Shown: positions 15,001 to 23,845, counted from the first letter of the stretch. The stretch is 38,359 nt of DNA from Rohdeia sp044358925 (GCA_044358925.1 JBIKNC010000012.1:1-38359), one strand, 5' to 3'. Numbers and translations: made by a program. The notes: generated by a model not told the origin, from the letters alone.

Positions 15001-16920
15001 ATGAAGCAGATCCTCCTGGTCCTCGTCGTCCTGGCCGCCCTGATGGTGGGCTTCTTCGTCCAACGCAAGCTCACCGAGCCCGTTCGCCGGACTCAGCCCA
15101 TCAACTCGGGCCAGCCGGTCGCTGGGCCGAACGCCGCGAATCCGCAGGGTCCGAACAACCCGAACGCTCGCAACCCGAACAACGCCGGGAAACCGCGCAC
15201 CGGCCCGGGGCCGTTGGTGTTCGTCGAGTGGAAGGGGATGGCCTCCAAGGATTCCGTCGTGCCGCTCGAAGAGGCGTGGAGCCTCGACTTCACGCAGGTG
15301 GACTTCGACGCGCCGATCGTCCTGCGCGTGGGGGACGTCGAGATCACCCAGGCGGACCTGCGCCGCATGCTGTGTTTCGAGATCGGTCGCTCGTACCACT
15401 TGGCGCGTTTCACCGAGGCCATCGCCCTCAGTCAGGCGAACCGGCGCGGCAACAGCCACGAGCTCTCGAACGCGCTCTACGAAGAACTCCTCGCGGAGGC
15501 AGCGCGCCGCGAGAACGTGACGCTCAAAGAGAAGAAGACCAGTCTGGCCATGCAGGCCCAGTTGCCGGCGCAGCTCGGTCTGGACGTCCACCGTCGGATG
15601 ACGGCTTCGCTGATCTACAACGCCGTCGGCGGCGAGGTGGACGACCTACCGATCAAACTGCTCGACGCTCTGCGCTTCGTCGGACCGAAGGATCCCGAAG
15701 GCAATCCGATCGTCGACGAACAGAACCGGCCGCAGTCGTACATGACCGTCCTCGAGCTGCGCGAAGCCTGGAGCCGCGTCCACAGCGCGCAGCAGTACGA
15801 GGGTCGCGAGCTCGACATCACCAAACTCTCGAGCCTCACTCAGGTCCTGGCCGCACTGCAGGTCGGGATGCGCAACCAAGAGCTGGCCCAGCGCTGCTGG
15901 ACGTTCCTCGACACGCCGATGCCGGACGACGTCCTCTTGCGCATCGCGGTCGGCGACATCGATCCGGAGGAGGGCGCTGTTGCGCCGTGGTTGCTCGGCG
16001 GCGAAGTCGTGGACGTGCGCGTCGACGAAATCTGGCCGTCCATCGAGCCGTTCCTCGCGCAATCGGCGCGCGAAGATGCACTGCGCAAACTCGTCTGGTT
16101 CCGCTATCTGGCCCACAGCTTGGGCAGTCTCGGTGTCCTGCCGCCGGCCGAGGAGAGCTTCGCGCGCTTCGTGGGCAAGAGCGAAGAACTCGCCCCGACC
16201 ATGTTCGACTTGACGTTCACGGCGCAGTCACAGGGCTATCCGACCATCCACCACTACCGGTTGGTCCAACGCCTGTTCGAAGGGCAGCGTGCACTGCTCC
16301 CCGCCGGATGGAACGAAGAGTCGATCCAGCGCCCGTTCTTCGAAGCGAACCGCTTCTTCATCGAGCGCTGGAACCCGCAACTGCTCTTCGCGTACTTCCC
16401 GGCGTTGCGCTACACGGAAGACGCGAACGGAGGGGTGACGCCGAGGCTCGACTTCGACGCGGCGCTCGCCGAGGCGCGGGCCATCAAGGGCAAAGTTGCG
16501 CTCGGTCAAGACTTCGAACAGCTCGCCGAGGCACAGGCCGCGACCATCGTCGCAAGTGCGCGTCGCTACGTCAGTGAGGAGTACGCCGAGGAATATCGCC
16601 AGAGCCTCATCGGCGGTCAGACGATGGGAACACTGCGCGCCGTCGAGGAGCGACTCGGTCAAACCGACTACATCGAACTGATCACCGGGACGTCACTCGT
16701 CAAACACATCGCGGCCTATCAGGACGTCGGTGTCGTCTCCGAGCCCATGCGCGTTCAAGGCGGATACGTCGTCGTGCGCCTCGAACGCGCCGAACTCTCG
16801 ACGTACGAGAAGGACTGGGCCGACGCCAAGCCGCTGTGCGAGGACTACTACCAGACCTCGCACTTCCTGCGCTGGTCCAACACCGAGTTGGCGGGCGCCG
16901 CAAAGGTCTACAAGGACTGA
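15001..16920 (+). CDS. Membrane-anchored SurA/PpiC-like peptidyl-prolyl isomerase or chaperone
   Basis: This 639-residue protein starts with a hydrophobic anchor (residues 4-19) and a Pro/Asn/Gly-rich linker to about residue 65. The segment VLRVGDVEITQADLRRML is characteristic of the SurA N-terminal chaperone region. The C-terminal EPMRVQGGYVVVRLERAE matches the last strand of a parvulin rotamase domain. It probably folds envelope proteins outside the cytoplasm. The length is larger than E. coli SurA (about 430), and the middle (about 230-520) is helical and unrecognised. ATG at 15001 puts the anchor at the very N-terminus; an open frame upstream with possible GTG starts is less likely. A TATCCT element lies at 14864-14869. 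Confidence 0.75.
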   Translation: MKQILLVLVVLAALMVGFFVQRKLTEPVRRTQPINSGQPVAGPNAANPQGPNNPNARNPNNAGKPRTGPGPLVFVEWKGMASKDSVVPLEEAWSLDFTQVDFDAPIVLRVGDVEITQADLRRMLCFEIGRSYHLARFTEAIALSQANRRGNSHELSNALYEELLAEAARRENVTLKEKKTSLAMQAQLPAQLGLDVHRRMTASLIYNAVGGEVDDLPIKLLDALRFVGPKDPEGNPIVDEQNRPQSYMTVLELREAWSRVHSAQQYEGRELDITKLSSLTQVLAALQVGMRNQELAQRCWTFLDTPMPDDVLLRIAVGDIDPEEGAVAPWLLGGEVVDVRVDEIWPSIEPFLAQSAREDALRKLVWFRYLAHSLGSLGVLPPAEESFARFVGKSEELAPTMFDLTFTAQSQGYPTIHHYRLVQRLFEGQRALLPAGWNEESIQRPFFEANRFFIERWNPQLLFAYFPALRYTEDANGGVTPRLDFDAALAEARAIKGKVALGQDFEQLAEAQAATIVASARRYVSEEYAEEYRQSLIGGQTMGTLRAVEERLGQTDYIELITGTSLVKHIAAYQDVGVVSEPMRVQGGYVVVRLERAELSTYEKDWADAKPLCEDYYQTSHFLRWSNTELAGAAKVYKD

Positions 16921-16960
16921 CAGCGGTCTTCGTTGTGGGCGGGTGGGGCCGGCGTTCGTT

Positions 16961-17746
16961 TCATCGATGGAGGTGACCGATCGCCGTTCCCATTCGCACG
17001 CTCGAGCCGGCCGAGAGTTCGGCGAGCGGAAGTGCGCCATCCGGCGGTGTCACGAGGATCACCGTCGAACCGAGTTCGAAGCGGCCGATCTCGGCGCCGC
17101 GCGCGAACGAGATCGGTGAACGCGGGGACGCGCTCGCGGCGACGCGCTCGACGAAGATGCGCGACACGTTGAGCGCGCCGACGAACACGGCGTATTGGCG
17201 ACGGCCGCTGCAATCGAACCGCAAGACGGCGCGCGCATTGCGAACGAACACACGCGGGCGACGTTCAAGGACGCGCGGGGCCACGGAGAAGCGCTCACCG
17301 CCGATCCAAGCGACCGCGTCGAGCGAGCCGTCCCACGGGCTGTGGATGCGGTGGTAGTCCTTCGGTGACAGGTACAGCGTCCAGACGCGCCATCCGACGA
17401 GGCTCTCGGGTGCGAGAGGGCCCAGCAGTTCGGCCGCGCGGTAGGGCTGGTTCTTCGCCTGGAACACGTCGCCTGCGGTGCCGACGACGTCGATGCTCTG
17501 GACGCGGCCGTCGACAGGGCTCACGAGGGCTGTTGGGCTCGAATCGACCGCCCGCAGTTCCGCACGCAGACGGCGGATGAAGAAGTCGGTCAGGCTCGCG
17601 TGATCGGCGAGCGGGCGATCCACCTCGTCGAGGTCGGCGCCCACGATGCGAGCGAACGCCCGCCAGGCAGTCGCCCGAGCGAACCTCGGGAGGCGGAGAT
17701 CGGCGAGCCAGCCGATGGCGCGGCTCGACAGGAGGCGACGATCCAT
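16961..17746 (-). CDS. psd: Phosphatidylserine decarboxylase proenzyme
   Basis: This 261-residue enzyme converts phosphatidylserine to phosphatidylethanolamine at the inner membrane. It has SPVDGRVQS (residues 76-84) with the conserved Asp79, the HRIHSPWDG segment with His132 and His135, and the self-cleavage motif LGST (225-228), in which Ser227 becomes the pyruvoyl group. ATG at 17746 was chosen because the conserved region starts directly afterwards. Alternative in-frame starts (17818, 17968) would add a low-complexity arginine-rich extension. It converges with the foldase gene, with 40 nt between stops. No phosphatidylserine synthase gene is visible in the window. Confidence 0.93.
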   Translation of the reverse strand: MDRRLLSSRAIGWLADLRLPRFARATAWRAFARIVGADLDEVDRPLADHASLTDFFIRRLRAELRAVDSSPTALVSPVDGRVQSIDVVGTAGDVFQAKNQPYRAAELLGPLAPESLVGWRVWTLYLSPKDYHRIHSPWDGSLDAVAWIGGERFSVAPRVLERRPRVFVRNARAVLRFDCSGRRQYAVFVGALNVSRIFVERVAASASPRSPISFARGAEIGRFELGSTVILVTPPDGALPLAELSAGSSVRMGTAIGHLHR

Positions 17747-18094
17747 GGTGGGGGAGCCGACGGCGTGTGTGGCTCGACCGAGCGCGAAGCCGCGTGGTCG
17801 GTCGACGGCGGCTGCCATGCTCGCGAACGCAACAGCGCGTTGCCAGCATCCGAAACCGGAGGGGCTGGCCGAGCTCGCTCCGACCGCTCCTCTTCGAACG
17901 CGTGCGCGCGCTTCGGCCGGTCCAACGGTACGGCGTAGCGCGGAATCTCTCCCAGGCCGATCGACCACGCCGGCGCCAGAAGGACGGCGTGACCGCTGCG
18001 CATCCGCGCCGCCCTCTTCGGACGGTCACCGCGCGTCGAGTGCGCGCCCGATCGCAGCCGCATCGACCGCGCTCAGAGCCCCGTGAAAAGAAAG
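17747..18094. other. Intergenic region upstream of psd, no gene seen
   Basis: The reading frames here give arginine-rich translations typical of non-coding GC-rich DNA. The region should hold the psd promoter on the minus strand, but no convincing -35/-10 pair was found. Its right end is bounded by the terminator of the secreted-protein gene. Confidence 0.5.
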
Positions 18095-18124
18095 ACCCCC
18101 GCCGTCCCGAAGGACAGCGGGGGT
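18083..18124 (-). terminator. Intrinsic terminator of the secreted-protein gene
   Basis: A 13-position stem (12 pairs, one mismatch) at 18095-18107 and 18112-18124 closes a loop that reads TTCG on the minus strand. It is followed on that strand by CTTTCTTTTC. This is a textbook rho-independent terminator with a stable UUCG tetraloop, about 50 nt after the stop codon at 18173. Confidence 0.9.
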
Positions 18125-18132
18125 GGATGGCT

Positions 18133-18158
18133 GCCGCGACCTGGCCGGAGGTCGCGGC
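18133..18158 (-). terminator. Second strong hairpin between the secreted-protein stop and its terminator
   Basis: GCCGCGACC (18133-18141) pairs perfectly with GGTCGCGGC (18150-18158) around an 8-nt loop. It starts 14 nt after the stop codon and precedes the terminator, forming a double-hairpin 3' end. No T-run follows this one, so it may stabilise the mRNA 3' end. Confidence 0.6.
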
Positions 18159-18172
18159 TGCTTCAGGTCAGC

Positions 18173-19837
18173 TCAGTAGAGCTGGACCGTCATGCCGCTC
18201 GAGAACTCGCTGAGCGTGAGGGCGAACGTCGGAGCCGACAGTTGGAGACCAACCGCGTTGACGCCGAACCGCGAACCGGCGAGGCCGGCGTTCGGGCCGA
18301 CTTGCTGGTTGTTGGTGCCGCTCATGCCGTAGCTGAACGTGCCGTAGCCGTTCTGGAACAGCGCGGTCGTCGAGGCGTCCGTGGTCGGACCCCACGACGG
18401 CAGGTGGTTCGTTCCAACGAGCAGGAGCGCGTTGTTCAGCATGAAGCTGAACATCGGGTCCTGGACGAGCGCGCCCTGGAGGAACGCGTTGACGCCAAGG
18501 AGTTGCGAACCAGCGCGGGACGTCGTCTGTGCGCCGACGAGGAAGTCACCCGGGGTTTCCGGAAGCGCGAAGAACAGGAACGGGTTCGAGTCCCACGTGA
18601 ACGGGCTCTGGAGCAGCGTCGGTGCGAACGACGACGACCAGAGGAACAGCGGGAAGTTCACGAACAGGCCCGGGTTCGCGTTGACCGGCGGGGTCGCCAG
18701 TTGAACCGGGTCGATCTTCGGGTTGGCCGCAGCCGCCGCGAAGCTGGTGAAGTAACCCTCGGCACCGGCGAGCTGGTCGATGAGACGCAGCTGCGCTTGG
18801 TCACCGTTGGTGACGTTCCAGTCCGCGCCGCCCTGACCGTCGATACCGTTCAGGTTGAAGCCCGCGTCCTTACGGACGGCCCAGAGGGCCGGCGTACGGG
18901 TCGCGAGACCGCTGAACACGTTCTCTTGCCAGTTCTCAGCTGCGACCGGGAACAGGATGCCCGTGTTCGTCAGAATGACGCCACCGGCCATCAACGTCGT
19001 CCAGCGGAGCGGGGACAGCGTGCCGTTGAGCAGCGCCGTCGCTCCACCGTACAGACCCGAGCCCATCAGGACGTTGCCGTCCGCGATGCCGCCCGGTGCT
19101 GCCGGGTTGTTGCCGAGGAACTCCGTGGTCGAAGCCACGAAGTACTGGGCTTGGCCGAAGCCGGCGTTGCCGCCGTTACCGCCGTTACCACCGTTGCCGC
19201 CGTTGACGAAGCCCGGGCAGTTGGCCGGGAACGCAACGAACTGGACCGTCGGCATCTGGATCTCGAGGATCACGTTGGCCATCAGCGGCTTGCCGCTGGT
19301 GCCCGTGAACACGTTCGGACCCGTGACCGGCGTGCCGGAGAGGTCGAGGTACAGATCGAGGATCAGACCGCACGTGCCCGGAAGGAAGCCGCCGTTCGGG
19401 ATGATCACGGTGCCCGCGTCGCGGAACACAGTGCCCGGCTGGAAGCCGTCGAAGATCGGCGACGTGCAGGCGTCACCGCTGAGGTCTTCGACCGCTGCCG
19501 ACGAAACGGAGACGTTGCCGAACGTGATGTCCGCGCCAAGACCGGCGCCCTGCGTGATGCGGGCGAAGGTCACTTCGTAGGTACCGCCTTGGTTGCGTCC
19601 GCCTTGGAATGCGTCGATTCCGTGGCAGAGACGAACGTTGTTGGTACCGCCGAGGCCGCTACCGGCCCCGAAGCCAGCTGCCAAAGCGTTCAGACCGAAC
19701 TGAGCTTGGTAGCTGAAGGTGTAGCCGACGGCGGAGTTGTGCAGGTTGTGCCAGTTGAAGGACAGGTCCTGCGCCAACGCCGATCCGGCGAGGGAGGTGA
19801 ATGCGCCCGCTACGAGCAGGCTTTTGAGACTAGTCAT
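18173..19837 (-). CDS. Unrecognised secreted Gly/Asn-rich protein
   Basis: This 554-residue protein has a clear Sec signal peptide (residues 1-22, cleavage after SALA). The mature part is rich in Gly, Asn, Ala, Phe and Thr, with short beta-strand-like hydrophobic stretches and few charges. A short Gly-Gly-Asn tandem repeat lies near the middle (encoded around 19168-19203). A handful of cysteines occur in the N-terminal half. No family, PEP-CTERM tail or transmembrane anchor was recognised. Unlike its neighbours it uses GGT, GCT and GTT codons fairly often, a pattern that can mark high expression. It stands alone between a long upstream region and a double-hairpin 3' end. A cell-surface or extracellular structural role is a guess. 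ATG at 19837 gives the signal peptide directly. Confidence 0.88.
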   Translation of the reverse strand: MTSLKSLLVAGAFTSLAGSALAQDLSFNWHNLHNSAVGYTFSYQAQFGLNALAAGFGAGSGLGGTNNVRLCHGIDAFQGGRNQGGTYEVTFARITQGAGLGADITFGNVSVSSAAVEDLSGDACTSPIFDGFQPGTVFRDAGTVIIPNGGFLPGTCGLILDLYLDLSGTPVTGPNVFTGTSGKPLMANVILEIQMPTVQFVAFPANCPGFVNGGNGGNGGNGGNAGFGQAQYFVASTTEFLGNNPAAPGGIADGNVLMGSGLYGGATALLNGTLSPLRWTTLMAGGVILTNTGILFPVAAENWQENVFSGLATRTPALWAVRKDAGFNLNGIDGQGGADWNVTNGDQAQLRLIDQLAGAEGYFTSFAAAAANPKIDPVQLATPPVNANPGLFVNFPLFLWSSSFAPTLLQSPFTWDSNPFLFFALPETPGDFLVGAQTTSRAGSQLLGVNAFLQGALVQDPMFSFMLNNALLLVGTNHLPSWGPTTDASTTALFQNGYGTFSYGMSGTNNQQVGPNAGLAGSRFGVNAVGLQLSAPTFALTLSEFSSGMTVQLY

Positions 19838-20513
19838 GGTTTCGGAATCCCGATGGGCCCCGTCCCGATGCATCACGATCCGGATCGATCGACCGAGTGG
19901 TGGATCGACGTCGAAACGTCGTCGTCACTCTCGACCGACGCGCATGTTCCGAAGATCACGCGTGCCGGTCTCGGCCGTCGCTTTGCGATGGACACATCCG
20001 CACAACCGGTCCGTTGTGCGCCGTGCCCGCGGATGCGAAGGGGGGGGGCGGCTGGGGTTTGCCTGTCTGCGGTGACCGAACCGCAGACGTCACTAGGTTG
20101 TTAGTGAGCTTGGCTTTCGCTCATCCATCGACCCTTCTCCTCGTCCCAGCGAAGGACGAAGGCGTGGTCGTTGGACAGAGGCCCTCGAGGCTGCGTGAGC
20201 AGATCCGGGGGCGCTCCTCAGTCTACCCCGGATGCTCGGCGCCGCGGGAAGTTTCCCTGGAACCTGCCCCTACCTTGTAAGGCTCTTCCGGGAAAGGACT
20301 TGACAGATACCCCGCGAGCGACGCCAACGCCCGCGACGTCGAATCTGGAAGGCTTTTCGACACTGCGGAACCCACGTTGGCACCTCCGCGACACCGCCTC
20401 GTCCCGCTCGCGGCGCAGGCGACCGAGCCGTGCACCGAGCGCTCCCTCGAGCTCCGCACAATCGACCTCTCGTGCGCCGGCGTTCCGCCGGCCCGTCAGC
20501 GCCGCCCCACCCC
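19838..20513. other. Divergent intergenic region between the secreted protein and glmU
   Basis: No coding frame here looks real. The stretch contains a 9-G homopolymer (20040-20048), a 9-bp hairpin (20065-20088), a TTGACA hexamer on the plus strand (20300-20305) with no matching -10 at the normal spacing, and a 7-bp hairpin (20476-20482 with 20486-20492) just before glmU. It should hold the promoters of both flanking genes, but they could not be fixed by eye. Its length is unusual for this otherwise compact region. Confidence 0.6.
20065..20088. promoter_or_regulatory. Perfect 9-bp inverted repeat, possible operator or hairpin
   Basis: GTCTGCGGT (20065-20073) and ACCGCAGAC (20080-20088) are exact inverted repeats with a 6-nt spacer, placed inside the long divergent promoter region. 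It could be a transcription-factor site or an RNA hairpin in the leader of the secreted-protein mRNA. Confidence 0.45.
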
Positions 20514-21806
20514 ATGACCGTTCCCGCTGTGTCGCGTCCCGTGGTCGTGATCCTCGCCGCCGGCCAGGGCACGCGCATGAAGAGCCCGATTCCGAAGGTG
20601 CTGCAGCCGCTCTGCGGTCGCCCCATGCTCGCCTGGGTGCTCGACCAGGCACGGGCTCTCGCGCCCGAGCGCATCCTCCTCGTCACGAGTCCGGACAGCG
20701 GGGCGCTCGTGAACGGCCTCCGAACCGCGGGTGAACTCCCCGGCGGTCAGCTCGACTTCACCATCGTCGTGCAGGAGCGCGCGCGCGGCACCGGCGACGC
20801 CGTCCGCAGCTGCTCGTCTCACTTCACCGAACGCGATCGCCCCGTCGTCATCCTGTACGGCGACATGCCGGCGCTCGGTGCGGAGACGCTGCGAACTCTG
20901 GCCGAACGACGCCCCGAAGGCGGGCTCTCGCTGCTCACGGCCGTGCCGCCCGACGCGATGTCGTTCGGGCGCATCGTGCGCGATGCCGAGGAGCGCGTCG
21001 TCTCGATCGTCGAGGAGCGCGACGCGACGCCCGCCCAGCGCGCGCTGCGTGAGGTCAATGCCGGCGTGTACTGCTTGCGAGGCGGCTTGCTGGTCGATGC
21101 TCTCGGCCGGCTCGACGATCGCAATTCGCAAGGCGAGGTCTACCTCACGGACATCGTTGCCGACACCGTGCGGCGCGGTGGACGCGTCGAAGCGCTCGTC
21201 GCCGCCGACCATCGCGAGGTTCAGGGTGTGAACACGCTGCCGCAGCTCGCCCACGCACGTTCGATCCTCCAGGAGCGCATCCTGGAGCGCCACATGCTGG
21301 CGGGCGTCTACGTCGAGGACCCTTCGACGACGGTGATCGAACACGACGTCGAAATCGGCGTCGGCGCGCAGATCCTCTCGCACACGGTGGTTCGCCGCGG
21401 CGTGCGCATCGGTGCCGGCTGCCACGTCGGGCCGTTCACGCATCTGCGCTCCGGCACCGTTCTCGAGCCGACTTCCGAGGTCGGCAACTTCACCGAGACC
21501 AAGAACGCTCGCCTCGGACCCGGAACGAAGGCCAAACACCTGACGTATCTCGGCGACGTCACGATCGGCGCGCGCGCCAACATCGGAGCCGGGACCATCG
21601 TCGCGAACTACGACGGCGCCAAGAAGCACCACACGACCATCGGCGACGGGGCCTTCGTGGGCAGCGGCACCGTCCTCGTGGCACCGTCGACGGTGGGGGA
21701 GAACGCCCTCACGGGCGCAGGCGCGGTCGTTCCGCGCGGCACGCACGTGCCGCCCGGTGAGGTCTGGGTCGGCGTGCCCGCGAAGCGTCTGCGCTCGCGC
21801 GGCTGA
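20514..21806 (+). CDS. glmU: Bifunctional GlcNAc-1-phosphate uridyltransferase / glucosamine-1-phosphate acetyltransferase
   Basis: This 430-residue enzyme makes UDP-GlcNAc, the precursor of peptidoglycan and lipid A. The N-terminal half has the nucleotidyltransferase signature LAAGQGTRMKS (residues 14-24), then GTGDAV, GDMPAL and EVNAGVY. The C-terminal half is a left-handed beta-helix with VGNFTETKNARLG, HLTYLGDVTIG, NIGAGTIVANYDG and FVGSGTVLVAP, all acetyltransferase-domain landmarks. It is slightly shorter than the ~456 residues of E. coli GlmU. ATG at 20514 directly precedes the conserved N-terminus and follows a small leader hairpin. The structured repeat lies 37 nt after the stop. Confidence 0.95.
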   Translation: MTVPAVSRPVVVILAAGQGTRMKSPIPKVLQPLCGRPMLAWVLDQARALAPERILLVTSPDSGALVNGLRTAGELPGGQLDFTIVVQERARGTGDAVRSCSSHFTERDRPVVILYGDMPALGAETLRTLAERRPEGGLSLLTAVPPDAMSFGRIVRDAEERVVSIVEERDATPAQRALREVNAGVYCLRGGLLVDALGRLDDRNSQGEVYLTDIVADTVRRGGRVEALVAADHREVQGVNTLPQLAHARSILQERILERHMLAGVYVEDPSTTVIEHDVEIGVGAQILSHTVVRRGVRIGAGCHVGPFTHLRSGTVLEPTSEVGNFTETKNARLGPGTKAKHLTYLGDVTIGARANIGAGTIVANYDGAKKHHTTIGDGAFVGSGTVLVAPSTVGENALTGAGAVVPRGTHVPPGEVWVGVPAKRLRSRG

Positions 21807-21843
21807 GCGCACCAGCGGCCTTCGGGCAACGCGACGTCGGCCG

Positions 21844-21957
21844 CTGCGAGAGTGAGAAGAAGTCGACGCTGCGCGCCGGACATGCTCTCTCAGATGCCTC
21901 TGGCCCAACCGCTGGCGCGGTTGGAGCCCGTTCGCGAGCATTTCTGCTCGCTCTCTG
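21844..21957 (+). repeat. Fourth copy of the structured intergenic repeat
   Basis: This is the reverse-complement orientation of the copies at 1539-1872, but the same orientation relative to the flanking genes (here glmU and prs, both plus). Stem A (7 bp, GAAA loop when read on the minus strand) and stem B (8 bp) are intact. One arm of stem C has a single change (CTGCGAGAG), which breaks one pair. The 210 nt between it and prs hold no visible gene. Confidence 0.93.
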
Positions 21958-22167
21958 CGAGGTCGCGCGTGCCGGTGAGCCCGGCCGTCGAGCGTCGTGC
22001 GCGAAGGGGCCCGCTCGCGAGCCCGCCCTCGCCGGCGGCGTTGCAGGTTCGCGAGCACTTCCAGCAGCTCGGCACTTTCGCTCGGCCGTCGCGCTCTCCA
22101 TCATGTTCGCCCCTCCAGCGCGGCGACGTCGCGCCGTGCCGGAGTCTTCTCGATCTCTTCCGTTCTC

Positions 22168-23112
22168 GTGGCACTCTCCCCCGAACATCTGACGCTCATC
22201 GCGGGCAGTGCCCACCCCGATCTCGCAACGGCGATCTCGGCCTCGATCGACGTGCCGCTGTGCAACGCGCACATCGGCCGATTCCCCGACGGCGAGATCG
22301 ACATCAAGATCAACTCGGACGTGCGCGGACGGGACTGCTTCGTCCTGCAGCCGACCTGTCCGCCGGTCAACGAGAACTGGGTCGAGCTGCTGCTGCTGAT
22401 GGACTGTCTGCGACGCGCCTCCGCCGGCCGCATCACGGCCGTGATGCCGTACTACGGCTACGCCCGCAAGGACCGCAAGGACGAAGGCCGCGTGCCGATC
22501 AGCGCGAAGGTCGTGGCGAACACGATCGTGCAGGCCGGCGCCGACCGCGTGTTGACGGTCGACATGCACGCGCCGCAGATCCAAGGCTTCTACGACATTC
22601 CGGTCGATCACCTGTACGCGAAGCCGGTGCTGCTCGAAGCGGTGGTCGAACTCGGACTCGAGGCACCGGTCGTCGTCACGCCCGATGTCGGCGGCATCAA
22701 GATGGCGCGTGCCTACGCGCGCGCCCTGCACGCCGACCTCGCCATCGTCGACAAGCGGCGCGTCTCCGGCAGCGAGATCATCGTCGAGCACGTCATCGGC
22801 CAGGTCGCCGGTCGCAACGTGATCATCGTGGACGACATGATCTCGACGGGCGGCTCGATCGCCGAAGCCGCGCGCATCGTGCGCGACGCGGGCGCCGAGC
22901 GCATCGTCATCTGCGTCACACACGCGGTGTTGTGCGGCCCGGCCGTCGAACGACTCGACGCGTGTCCGGCCGACGTGATCCTCGTCACGGACTCGATTCC
23001 GCAACGCGGTCGTCGGCCGCAACGGCTGCAGACCGTGAGCATCGCGCCGCTCGTCGGCCAGGCGATCTCCAACATCCACCAGAGCAAGTCGGTCAGCGTT
23101 CTCTTCGACTGA
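22168..23112 (+). CDS. prs: Ribose-phosphate pyrophosphokinase (PRPP synthetase)
   Basis: This 314-residue cytoplasmic enzyme makes PRPP from ribose 5-phosphate and ATP for nucleotide, histidine and tryptophan synthesis. Landmarks are FPDGEIDIKI, YYGYARKDRKDEGR, VDMHAPQIQGF, KRRVSGSE (flexible loop region) and the PRPP-binding VDDMISTGGS. The length is typical. The start is GTG at 22168, giving the usual short lead into the Rossmann-like fold; no Shine-Dalgarno is visible. It sits downstream of glmU, as in many bacteria, and upstream of rplY. Confidence 0.95.
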   Translation: MALSPEHLTLIAGSAHPDLATAISASIDVPLCNAHIGRFPDGEIDIKINSDVRGRDCFVLQPTCPPVNENWVELLLLMDCLRRASAGRITAVMPYYGYARKDRKDEGRVPISAKVVANTIVQAGADRVLTVDMHAPQIQGFYDIPVDHLYAKPVLLEAVVELGLEAPVVVTPDVGGIKMARAYARALHADLAIVDKRRVSGSEIIVEHVIGQVAGRNVIIVDDMISTGGSIAEAARIVRDAGAERIVICVTHAVLCGPAVERLDACPADVILVTDSIPQRGRRPQRLQTVSIAPLVGQAISNIHQSKSVSVLFD

Positions 23113-23124
23113 CCACGCAACCGT

Positions 23125-23145
23125 GCGGCGCCACTTCGGCGCCGC
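23125..23145 (+). terminator. Hairpin between prs and rplY
   Basis: GCGGCGCC (23125-23132) and GGCGCCGC (23138-23145) form a perfect 8-bp stem with a 5-nt loop, 12 nt after the prs stop. No T-run follows, so it may attenuate rather than end transcription. Confidence 0.45.
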
Positions 23146-23220
23146 GATCCACTCGACACCTTCGACAGACCCTGTGCCCGCCGTTCGCACGATCGGCGGG
23201 ACGAACCATCCAGGGAAGAC

Positions 23221-23823
23221 ATGAGCACGCACCTCAAAGCCGTCCAACGCACCCGTCTCGGAAGCCGTCACTGCCGCATGCTGCGCGCCGCCGGCAAGCT
23301 GCCCGCCTCCGTCCACGGCCAAGGCAAGGCCCACACCGAGATCGCTCTCGAGATGGACCAGTTCCTCGCCGCTCGTCGCCACCACGAGAACCTCTTCGAT
23401 CTCGACATCGAGGGCGGAGTCGCCGAGACGGTCATGGTGCGTGAGATCCAGTACGACGCCTTCGGCGATCGCATGGTGCACGTCGAGTTCCGCCGCGTCG
23501 TCCGTGGCGTCGCCATCGAGGCCGACGTCGAACTCGTGTTCGTCGGTCAGGCGCGCGGGGGTGTGCTCACGCCGCTCCACCGCACGATCAAGGTCAGCGC
23601 CATCCCGTCGAAGATCCCGGACGCCATCGAGGTCGACGCCAGCGCCTTCACGCAAGGTCAGTCGATCGCGGCCAAGGACATCAAGCTGCCGGACGGCGTG
23701 AAACTGGCCGACAAGCCCGACATGGCGATGGCCGTCGTGGCCGGCGCTTCGGCGATGGACGTGGCTCCGAAGCCGGAAGACGCGGCGGGTGCCGCTGCGA
23801 CGGGCGCGACGCCCACGGCCTGA
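23221..23823 (+). CDS. rplY: 50S ribosomal protein bL25, CTC-type (two-domain)
   Basis: This 200-residue protein binds 5S rRNA in the large subunit. The N-terminal domain (about 1-90) has the typical RTRLGSRHCRMLRAAGKLPASV opening in broken form and the VREIQYD segment. The C-terminal domain (about 95-185) has HVEFRRV and IPDAIEVDAS, as in the longer CTC/TL5 type rather than the short E. coli L25. An Ala/Gly/Thr-rich tail follows. The ATG has AGGGA about 6 nt upstream. The usual partner pth follows downstream. Confidence 0.94.
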   Translation: MSTHLKAVQRTRLGSRHCRMLRAAGKLPASVHGQGKAHTEIALEMDQFLAARRHHENLFDLDIEGGVAETVMVREIQYDAFGDRMVHVEFRRVVRGVAIEADVELVFVGQARGGVLTPLHRTIKVSAIPSKIPDAIEVDASAFTQGQSIAAKDIKLPDGVKLADKPDMAMAVVAGASAMDVAPKPEDAAGAAATGATPTA

Positions 23824-23845
23824 TCCGATCCGACGACCGACCGAG

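Noticed and set aside
20300..20305. TTGACA as the -35 of a glmU promoter
   Set aside because: No acceptable -10 lies 15-19 nt downstream, and the site is over 200 nt from the start codon.
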